DNA of 64,000 bases from Fonsecaea monophora (taxonomy: Eukaryota > Ascomycota > Eurotiomycetes > Chaetothyriales > Herpotrichiellaceae), in assembly GCF_001642475.1 (NCBI RefSeq), contig NW_019173938.1, positions 186,001 through 250,000 of the forward strand, read 5' to 3'. Of the stretch, positions 55,559-64,000 are shown piece by piece (the stretch's first letter is position 1; each line of letters opens with the position of its first letter). Under the pieces are notes generated by a model. It was not told the DNA's origin and did no database searches. It saw only the letters and a list, made by a program, of their open reading frames with translations. The position numbers and the translations under genes are program-made.

Positions 55559-57277
55559 TATAGACTGATTGATTATGCCCAGTTCCTATGAGTATCTTGA
55601 TTGGCTTTCAGGTTACTTCGCGAAGGCAATTGGCTAGTCGCATTGCTGAGATGGTGATCTGCTGGGCTTGGACAAGCTGATCGAGGAGTTCATAGCGTAG
55701 CCACAAGGTACGAAGAGGGGGCATTCGGTGGCCGCAGGAGGAGAGGAGGTTCAACGACAGGAAAGGAAGGGTTGGCAGACGGCAGAGGGGCGAGTAGCAA
55801 GCATTTGAGCCTATTATTTAGTAGAACTTGAAATCGGAAGTAAACATGAAACACAGTTACAGATGGGGGGTGGGACGAACCAGGCTATTCCATCCATGGA
55901 GCGAACCAAAGTATGAGTGCCTGCCCACCCAGCTGCCTATGGGTGGCCTAGTTAATGCCGAATATTTGGTAATACAGTATAAAAGGCACGTCAAAGAAAG
56001 GGCTAATTTCAGGGGCTGGTGGGCTTCATCTTTAACTGGAATTTTTTAATCAAGCTTTGGTTAAAAACCAGGCACGACAGGTAAGCCGAAGACCTGCCAA
56101 GACCTGCCAGCCTGCGCACCAAGGCCAAAGCATGTGTCTCTCCAGACTCCCTCGTACCGCCTCGCCGCATACCTCAATTCCAACGCTGACCTCCCCGTGC
56201 CACCGACGTAACAGTGAATGATTCTCGGGGTCCGTATCTCGCAACGTGATTTCGTTCTAGTGTATCGAGTGTATCCTCTGGCTCACGAGGGAAGGCGACA
56301 CCATTTGACCTGGGCAGACTCTGAATCTTCACCCATAGGCGAGGCTCACCATGCCAGACACCACGGATGCAAGCCCGTCTCTCCTCTCCAGCCTATTGTC
56401 CTTACCTCCCCAGCTTACTCTCACGGCTTATCAATATTCCAACACCCTCCCACACTCATTTCCTTCATGTCGCAGTACGAAGCATGTCGTGTAGAAAAAG
56501 TCAAGGGAAAACGCACCCTGTTTGGGATAAGCTCCAGGCAAGCTTTGGAGAGGCTGGTGTGGCGGCGCCTCCCACCGTATCTGCCCGGAAACAAGAGAAA
56601 GAAGCGTCACCGGCCGCCGCCTCGGCAAAAGCTTTTTCTGGGGCAACCTCGACTTGGTAGATGGGGGCCACAGGTGGGCGGATAGAGAGGCTATAAGCGC
56701 AAAAGATCTGCTGGATCCCCTTTGGCCCGTCCTTCACCCGCTGCCCCCATTTCAAACGACCACACTGAACACCTCGGGCTTGGGAGGAGTGGGTTTTCAT
56801 GGCAACATAACCCCCTCTTCTGACTGGCCTCTTGGGGCCTCCAGCGTTTTGCTAGACCTTCATGGCCAAGGCTAAACATGCCTGTTGCAGGAAACATGCA
56901 GTAAAAAGCCGCCGATTGTCCTTAGGTTCCCGACCCCGTTGTGGGATTTTGGGCCTTCTCCAACTACTCGCCTCGGTCGCCTCTCATCTTTCCTATCTAT
57001 CCTAGCTGTCAGCTTTTGATATGCCTCGTACCTGAACCCTGCCCTTCAGACAGGAAATTGTTTCTGCTTCGGACAAGCGCAGGTCTAGGAGATCAGTAAG
57101 CGTTTTGAGGTCTAGTCTGGACGATCCCGTGTCCAGCTATAACCGGGACCACGAGCCAACTAATTACGCAGCCCAAGCTTTCCTTCCAGCTTCGAGAAAG
57201 TTTTGGTGTCCGTTGCGCTTTGCTCGTGCCCTGTCCTCGACGCCTGCTTCCCCTTGTATGAAACTTGATCAGAAACC
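55559..57277. other. Intergenic 1.7 kb
   Basis: DUF2235 3' flank and permease promoter. No coding region supported. Confidence 0.5.
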
Positions 57278-59232
57278 ATGGCGCGCACCAAGGAAGACAT
57301 CGCCGACACCACCACCCTCGCGCTCTTGGGAAAGAAACAAGTCCTCAAACGGCGGTTCGGCTTCTGGTCACTATTTGGCTTCGCCGTGTGCGAGCTGATC
57401 ACCTGGGAAACTGTCCTCGCGCTCTTCAGCCAGGGTTTTGACAATGGCGGCCCCGCGGGATTGGTCTACGGCTTCATCATTGCGTGGTCCAGCACGCTGT
57501 CCATCTACACCGTCATCTCCGAGCTCGCATCAATGGCCCCGATCGCCGGAGGTCAATACTACTGGGTCTACATGCTCGCGCCGCCGCGATGGAAGGTGTT
57601 CAGCAGCTACATCATTGGGTGGCTAACCTCGCTGGCGTGGATCGCCACCGTGGCGACCGAGACAATCTTCGCGGGGACTATAATCCAGGGCCTGATCATA
57701 CTCGACTACAAGGACTACGACGCTAAACGGTGGCATGGTACGTTGCTGGCCTGGCTGGTCATGGCCGTCGCCGTCTTCATCAACGTGGTGATTCCCGGGG
57801 CGCTGCCCAAGTTCGAGATCTTCATCATCGTGTTCCACATCGCGGGCTTCATCACCATCCTCGGCGTACTCTGGGCCTACGCTCCACACAACTCGGCCCA
57901 TTTCGTCTTCGCGACGTCGCTCAACGAGGGTGGCTGGCCCACCCAGGGTTTGTCGTATTGCGTCGGCTTTTTGGGTAATGTTGCGACCTTTGTTGGTGCC
58001 GACGCGTCCGTCCACATGGCCGAGGAAGTAGAGCACGCGGGACGGAACATCCCCCGAGCAATCATTGCAAGCATGTGCATCAATGGGCTTGTCGGCTTCG
58101 TCATGATGCTGACAGTGCTTTTCTGTCTGGGTGATGTGGATTCCGTCTTGGAGACGGCGACAGGTTATCCATTTATCCAGATCTTTTACAGTAAGTCCCA
58201 CAAATCAAAGCCACCCAACAGCAGGAAGAAACCCCAGAATACATCAATCACTTTCTTCCACGTGTCCCCCCTCTCCTCTCTATCCATTTCCGAAAGGATA
58301 AAAGAATTGAAAAATCTCATATTGACCCGATCTTTTGGTGTTTCCGCTTCAAAATAGACAGCGTGAACTCGATATCCGGAGCAACAGTCATGGGTGCCAT
58401 CGTGCTGGCTCTGACGTGGGCATGCGCGACGGGCATCACCACCACGGCGTCACGAATGACCTGGTCGTTTGCGCGTGACCGAGGCACCCCGTTCAGCAAG
58501 CCGCTGAGTTACGTGTCGCGGGTCCGCAGGATCCCTGTTGTGGGCGTCCTTGTCGTGGTCGGGCTTGCAGCCCTGCTGACGCTGATCAACATTGGGTCGT
58601 ACACGGCGTTCAACGATGTTATTTCCCTCACCATCACGGGCTTTTACTGCTCGTACCTCCTGCCAGCAGCATTCCTGCTGTGGCACCGCTTCAAAGGCCA
58701 TATCGCCCCGCACAAACAGGATACTCCGGGCCTGGCAATTGGTGAGGACGGGGCCGTGATCGAAGAAGACGGTGTGGCAGCCACCACTTCGAAGCAGCAT
58801 GAGGGAGGGAAGACCGTCACACCGCCTGAGGTGATCGGAGAGGATTCTAAGGTGCTCGAGTCCAACAATGGCGTTGGCCCCATCTACGCGGCGCCGAGCG
58901 CAGATCACACGCACGACGGTCCGCCACGACGGCCCTCGCTGGTCGCGCTGCCGCAGCTGCAATGGGGGCCCTTCCACCTGCCAGAGCCGCTGGGCACCAT
59001 CAACAACCTATACGCATGCGTATACATGATCTTTGTCATCTTCTGGAGCGTGTGGCCGCCCGTGACCCCTGTGGACGCTTCGACCATGAACTACAGCGTG
59101 GTCGTGACGAGCGGCGTTGTCATCTTCAGCATCGTCTGGTACTGGCTCCGAGGCCGCAACGAGTACCACGGCCCGACCATCGACGATGAGGTCGCGAGCG
59201 TCATGAGGCTGGGAAGCTTCGTCGCCGTTTGA
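57278..59232 (+). CDS. APC-family permease (amino acid/GABA/choline type)
   Basis: Plasma-membrane transporter of 595 residues, the usual size for fungal GABA/choline-type APC permeases. Exons are 57278-58190 and 58358-59232; the intron is 167 nt. The start MARTKEDIADTTTL is the first ATG. Motifs: FGFWSLFGFAVCELITWETV (TM1), GGPAGLVYGFIIAW (TM2), APIAGGQYYWVYMLAP and ASVHMAEEVEHAGRNIPRAI, the family signature. About 12 membrane helices are visible. A hydrophilic loop of about 100 residues (414-515) with PGLAIGEDGAVIEEDG sits between late helices, longer than usual. Substrate cannot be told from sequence. Confidence 0.88.
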
Positions 59233-60022
59233 TTTCCACCACCCCTCTCAAACCAAATCCCTGGAATTTCTTTGGTACCAATTCTCTCTCGTCCACGATT
59301 GACAATTCAACCCTGTGCCGCGGGACGGTGTTGTGCTATTTTCCAAATCAATCGTGGGAAATGAGGAAAATGGTGATATTGGCATGCTACATCATCGTGT
59401 TTGGGCATTCACAAGAGCGACTTGGTCCGGAGTGGGGAGAGTGGATGGAATCTGTCAAAATGGGAAGCGAGCGAGCGAGCGAGCGCGCGCGCGCGAGAGA
59501 AGAGGCATGTAGAAGAGGAAAACAAAAACAAAATACCATGTATCCACCAAAAAAAAAACCCAACTATGGAACTGGATGACTTGGGCATCACATGTACCGT
59601 AGCACTCTAGCCAGAAGGAAAAAAAACTTCACGTAGGTAGGTCATGGTTATGGTCATGGTCATGGAAAAAGCTGAGGAAACCAAAACTGTTCCCCCTTCG
59701 TTTAGTCGTCAGATAAAAATGAACGAGCATAACATGACATTTGAAAAGGATTCGTCAGTAGAAGGAGAAGAAGAATGAGAAGAAGTAAAAGACACTGGGA
59801 TGAAGAAAGAGATCCTGCGGAATCTCTATTTATTTTTACCTCTCAGCATAGTTTTGTTTTCTTTTTTTTTTTTCTTCCAAGCGCCATGCGTGTTCCGATA
59901 TGGGATAAAATGTCCGTGTCCGTGTCCGTGTCCGTGTCCGTGTCCGTTTCCATGTCCATCTCTTCTTCCCGTAGGATTTGGTGGCTCTGGTTTGTTCCCC
60001 TTGGTAGAGGTTGCCACTACCA
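59233..60022. other. Intergenic with simple repeats
   Basis: Convergent 3' regions of the permease and ALG10. It contains (GCGA)n/(GC)n at about 59466-59497 and a GGTCAT repeat near 59641-59666. No gene supported. Confidence 0.6.
59911..59946. repeat. Hexanucleotide microsatellite (TGTCCG)6
   Basis: Six perfect copies of TGTCCG, followed by diverged TTTCCATGTCCA copies, just after the ALG10 stop and probably in its 3' UTR. Confidence 0.9.
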
Positions 60023-61719
60023 CTACCACATGAACCTCTGGACGTTGCCCGGCTCCTGGGACCATTCGAACCCTCTGTACAGGAACATGTAGCACGTGAC
60101 GGCGTTGACGGCGAGATACCACGCCAGTTCCAGCCAGGCCGACTGCGCGGCCGCCGTCCTCAGCAGCGCCTGCAGTGCCGACACTGGGAGGCGCGCCTTG
60201 TCCTTCGGGGTAGAAACCTGTGTCTCCAGCTCCGATCTCGTGCGCTTATCGGCCGACGGCGCAATGTATTCTGGCACGGCCAGGCGCCACGTCAACCACG
60301 GAACCAGAAAGTATCGAGGTTCGACGAGCGGGGCGGCGATGAGCGACAAGGACGTCGCGACGAGCCAGACGAGGATGAAGCTGACGCGCACGGCGTCGTC
60401 GCCGTACAGGATCCGCGAGGGCTTTGTAGACGACGACGACGACATTACCGCGTCCGTCGCACCGCCGAGCCTCCCCAGAACCATGCACGCGCAGAGATAG
60501 TAGACCGGGACGGCCGCGTATCTGACGAGCCAGTGTTTCCTGAGGATGGCGAAGACGTAGAATGTATAGTGTCGGTTGTCGGCGAGGGTGAAGGGGTGTA
60601 TGACGGTGTTGAACTTGACGACGGCGAGCATGAGAGCGAGGAAGCTCACTGTCGTGGTTACTCTAGGGAGTCGTTGACGGAGACCGCGGAGGTCGGAGAA
60701 AAGCGGGAGCAGGACGGGCCACGAGAAGAAGACGATGGCCGGCCAAATATAGAGCATCTGGGCTAGGTGGATGGTTGCGATGTGGTTGTCTCGGTCTCCG
60801 AGGACTACACCACCGTTCCAGACGACGAATGCGGCGAACGCGCCGAGGAGCGACAACTGTGGCCACAAGTCGACAAGAAGCTGGGGTATCATGGGAACGG
60901 CAGATTGGGCGAGAGAAATGCTTGTGATGGGAAAATCTAGAAACAAAAATTGGCCCGTCAGAGACTGATCATGGGGAAAAGCTTCAATCCGCAAGGACTT
61001 TTGAGAACAAACTGGCCAGTCGAACCTTCAAAGTATGATTCAGACACGGGAGGATCATGGACCTCACGCGCGCCCACTCTCTGTTTAACGCTTTCGATGG
61101 CCTGAAGCCCACCCAGATACACCGCGACCCAAAAGATGTTCGTCTGCCGGGCGGCCAAGGACATCAACCCAGCCAGGAGATGCAACGTCTGGTAGAGGAC
61201 CTTGAGAGACCCCTGCGCGTTGGACCCTGCAGCCCAGAATACCTCAGAGAGGACCACGGTGAACACGCTGAACAGATCGGTGTAATATATGCCCGAGAAG
61301 AAGAAAATCAATGGGAAGCAGATGATGCTGAACTCCCGCTGAAGAACGCTTTCATGATGCACGGCCCTCCTCCCGACGGCCGCCAGAACGTATAATGCGA
61401 CAAGGAACAGATACAGTAACAGCACGTTTGTAAATCTCCACTCGTTGACCGAAGCGCTCACGCCTTTCTGGGAGAAGGCATTCCGCACGGCATTGACGGC
61501 GTAGGAAAAGACGTAGACGCCCGGCGGAGTGGTGATTTTGGGATCCCACTGTGACCACTTCCCTAGCCAGTACGCCTGAGCCTGAGGAATATGGAAGTAT
61601 TCGTCGAGGTAGGGTTCCGGGACGATCTGATTGATCAGCCTTCGCCATGTCATGTGCGCCGAGGTGATGAGGCCGAGGAGTAGGACTCGCAGGAACTCCG
61701 GGCTCACAAAGTATGACAT
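60023..61719 (-). CDS. alg10: Alpha-1,2-glucosyltransferase Alg10 (Die2)
   Basis: Adds the third, terminal glucose to the dolichol-linked oligosaccharide in the ER membrane before transfer to protein. 535 residues in two exons, 61719-61026 and 60936-60023; the intron is 89 nt. The family signature is present near the start: EPYLDEYFHIPQAQAYWLGK and WDPKITTPPGVYVFSY, with LNxW/ARQTNIFWVAVYLGG-like later motif. At least ten hydrophobic helices are visible. Exon 2 gives FKFNTVIHPFTLADNRHYTF-like sequence (VVKFNTVIHPFTLADNRHY), the second hallmark. The donor is GTTCGA, weak, but alternatives break the frame. The start at 61719 is conserved-looking. Gene divergent from PSF2. Confidence 0.92.
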
Positions 61720-62546
61720 GGCGAGGTTTTAGGAGAAGAGGACGCAGGGGAGCTTCAGCAGTAATGGGAGGAGATGAGGGATGAAGTCCAGTGCTGAGGT
61801 TGAAGCTCGCCAGAGTCAAAAGGTGATTTAACGTGAGCGCCAAGACGCGTAATGGGAGATGTTGATGGATGGTTTAGCGCTACTTTTGCCGTTCTTGGCA
61901 AGCCAAGACAAAGCTAGTGGCATTAATGTATTCTAACTTGACTCGTTCTGGCATATGTTCGACCTACTCTATTGACAAGTCTATAAGACTAATAGCAGCA
62001 GCATCTACTTGCAGGTGACTATTCTTGGAGCATACGTAGACAGCTTGACAAAATGCGCATGCGCCCCAAGGTACCCGATACTTGTGGCCTACAGCATGCT
62101 AGAAGAGAATGAGAACGAGAGTGAGGATGAAATGTCTTTAGGTTGGTCAGGTGTCTTTATTGGCGCCCAGATATCGACGAGTTGGCTACGTGCTCGGTGG
62201 GTAGCTGGTATCATATCGACCAGACTGGCAGTATCAATGCTTAGAGAATAGATGACAATGAGGTACCATTATTCTGAAGCGTTTCCGATATCACTGGTAT
62301 TAACAAACGGCAATCTTACAAGCGAATGACTTTGGGTTTTATTGGGCGGGTGCCGCTTAAGTGTAGGTAAAGTATTTCTCGCGGGTAGGGTTTGTTCTGC
62401 GGGCCAATTCGGCGCGTACCGCGACGAGACTGTGTCCAACTACATACTACAACCCCTCCACCTCGACCTTTTCCAACAGCACAACTGAATGTGCAAGATA
62501 CATGTCACTGATACCACCTCCTCGCCTTCTCCCTACCACGTCCTGA
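61720..62546. other. Divergent promoter region, ALG10 / PSF2
   Basis: 827 bp between divergent start codons. No coding region supported. The 62391-62547 part is CT-rich, typical of a leader. Confidence 0.55.
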
Positions 62547-63422
62547 ATGTCTGCCTTCCCTCACCCGCCCGGCCTGCTCCCCGCCGAGGTCGCATTCCTC
62601 TGCGAAATGGAGCAGGTGACGATATTACCGCGACAGCGCCTCGAACGTCTCGACTTACTGGGCGTAAGTCCCTCCCACAGCCTCTTTATTACATGAGGTG
62701 CGAAGCATGATTTCTCGTTTCTCGTCCTCATACCTTCTCGTCCACCGACGACGATATTGACACCTTTATTTACTCCGCCGCGTCTCTAGGGTCCAACCAG
62801 AGCGCTCATCCCCCCGCAGCGCACGACCCTCCCCATCTGGCTCGCAGTTCTGTTAAAGCGCCAAAGACGCGCCAACATCATGCCTCCGCCCTGGATCCTC
62901 GCAGAGAATCTGCAAGATATCCTCGACACCGAGACACACAAAGACTTTCAAGAGACCTTCTCTCCCCCACCCTCGATCCCATCTTTGCGCCAGACAGACT
63001 ACAACGGAAAGGCGTTTTATGCGTCTACACCTTTTGTGGAGGCGTGTACTGTGAATTCAAATCCCACAACGCTCCCGTATCATTGGTTCGAACTCTCAGA
63101 GATACTACTGGAGGCGGCGAGCGATGATATCCCTGAACCTGACAAAGTGAGGCAATTGCTGAGAGACATACGAGAAGTGCGGCTAGCCAAGATGCGGAAA
63201 CGTGTAAAGCAATTGTCCGGTGACGGCGAAGGCACACGGCTCGACGGCATAGGCGCTATGGAGCTTTCTGAATCCAGAGGATTCATCACAGGTGTGGTCG
63301 ACGGCCTGAGGAAGATTGATGCGAGTAGGGAGCAGGAGAGGAGAGAAAGAGAGGAAGAAGAGAGGGAGGATAGGAGATATAATGATGATGGTGACGACGA
63401 CGAAGACGACGAAATGACATGA
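62547..63422 (+). CDS. psf2: GINS complex subunit Psf2
   Basis: Subunit of the GINS complex, part of the CMG helicase at replication origins and forks in the nucleus. 249 residues in two exons, 62547-62663 and 62790-63422; the intron is 126 nt, GTAAGT...CTAG. The N-terminus MSAFPHPPGLLPAEVAFLCE and the joined RLDLLG/GPTRALIPPQRTTLPIWLAV are typical; then ANIMPPPWILAENLQDIL, RQTDYNGKAFYAST-like and LPYHWFELSEILLEAASDDI, KVRQLLRDIREVRLAKMRK. The C-terminus from about 205 is an acidic and Arg/Glu-rich extension (EREEEEREDRR, DDGDDDEDDE), which is longer than in yeast or human Psf2. Start chosen from family pattern. Confidence 0.95.
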
Positions 63423-63559
63423 AGTGTTTTTTCCAATAAGCCCGAGGAATCATGACTGTTGATCTTGGTATAAAACATCGGGAACATTCATTCGAGCTCG
63501 TAGACCAAAGTGCATTAGTCGTCAATCCTGGAGCGCCTGCACGAGATTTGGAGTCGCAG

Positions 63560-64000
63560 CTAAGAAGGACTTGGGCCTTCTGCATCTTTCTCTTGCATCT
63601 TCCTTCGAGCGGCGAGAATCATTTCTTCTCTCCGTCTCTGAAGCATCTTCTGCCGTTCCTCTTTATTGCTGGTCCATCCTGGTGGCGGTGACTCTTCCTC
63701 TCTCTCCTTCCCCTTTGAGTTTACTTTGGCCTGTAAATTATACCGCGTGATCAAATCTGGTGGTGGAGGTTTCTTGAACGGCGTTAATACTGTAGGCGTG
63801 GTAGTCGATTCAGCGGTAGTAGCCATAAACGAGGGGGGTGGTTGGAATGAAGGCGGAGCCTGAGAGATGAACCCGAGTCAGTCACTATATCCTGTTGCCG
63901 CGAATTTTGGCTCCAGCAGTCCCCGGAGTCGTGCCTTACCGGATCTAAACCTCTCCCAGACAACACCCTCTCCATTGTAGCCTCTACACTGCCTCTGTTA
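63560..64000 (-). CDS. CUE-domain protein (Cue1-like), 3' part, cut by window edge
   Basis: Partial gene; the start lies beyond 64000. Visible exons are 64000-63940 and 63859-63560, intron 63939-63860 (80 nt). The first gives NRGSVEATMERVLSGRGLDP, the end of a CUE (ubiquitin-binding) domain. The second gives a Pro-rich linker and a basic C-terminal helix (SNKEERQKMLQRRREEMILA, ARRKMQEK), as in fungal CUE proteins related to Cue1, which anchors the E2 Ubc7 at the ER membrane in yeast. The N-terminal membrane anchor cannot be seen. Convergent with PSF2, 137 bp between stops. Confidence 0.75.

Overview
This window is nuclear DNA of a filamentous ascomycete (Pezizomycotina). Its genes are intron-poor to intron-moderate, with short GT-AG introns of mostly 45-170 nt. 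There are no operons or ribosome binding sites, and the genes include fungal-type TOR kinase, Trf4-type poly(A) polymerase, Rrn11, Alg10, Psf2, DAHP synthase, a fungal betaine-lipid synthase and a Zn2Cys6 regulator. Gene style and the ascomycete-specific proteins suggest Eurotiomycetes, perhaps Chaetothyriales, but that placement is a guess. I see no tRNA, rRNA, transposon, CRISPR array or virus.

Layout. 0-6 kb: the 5' part of a betaine-lipid synthase, RRN11, and a RING-H2 protein divergent from RRN11. 6-17 kb: a Zn2Cys6 transcription factor alone, with about 4.5 kb of gene-free DNA on each side. 17-29 kb: TRF4-like poly(A) polymerase and TOR, same strand. 29-30 kb: a repeat-rich convergent gap. 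30-43 kb: DAHP synthase, several ascomycete-specific proteins (one with a conserved C-terminal motif, a Cox14-domain protein, a DUF2458 protein), a BTB/coiled-coil/zinc-ribbon protein, and two proteins of unknown function. 44-52.5 kb: six minus-strand genes, including a type I membrane protein, a 74-residue two-exon gene, a 70-residue Cys-rich protein, an RRM (Vip1-like) protein with two metallothionein-like modules, a secreted 10-Cys protein and a His/Asp/Gly-rich protein. 54-59 kb: a DUF2235 hydrolase with RG-rich ends and an APC-family permease. 60-64 kb: ALG10, PSF2 (divergent) and the 3' part of a CUE-domain gene.

Most genes are independent housekeeping functions: growth signalling (TOR), nuclear RNA surveillance (Trf4), rRNA transcription (Rrn11), N-glycan assembly (Alg10), DNA replication (Psf2), aromatic amino-acid synthesis and membrane lipid. 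The most unusual signals are the metallothionein-like duplication on the Vip1-like protein, a 74-residue insertion just before the FATC domain of TOR, two introns that can be read through in frame, and the run of Cys/His-rich genes at 47-52.5 kb. Exon joins were worked out by eye from frame, splice sites and protein continuity; no database search was possible.
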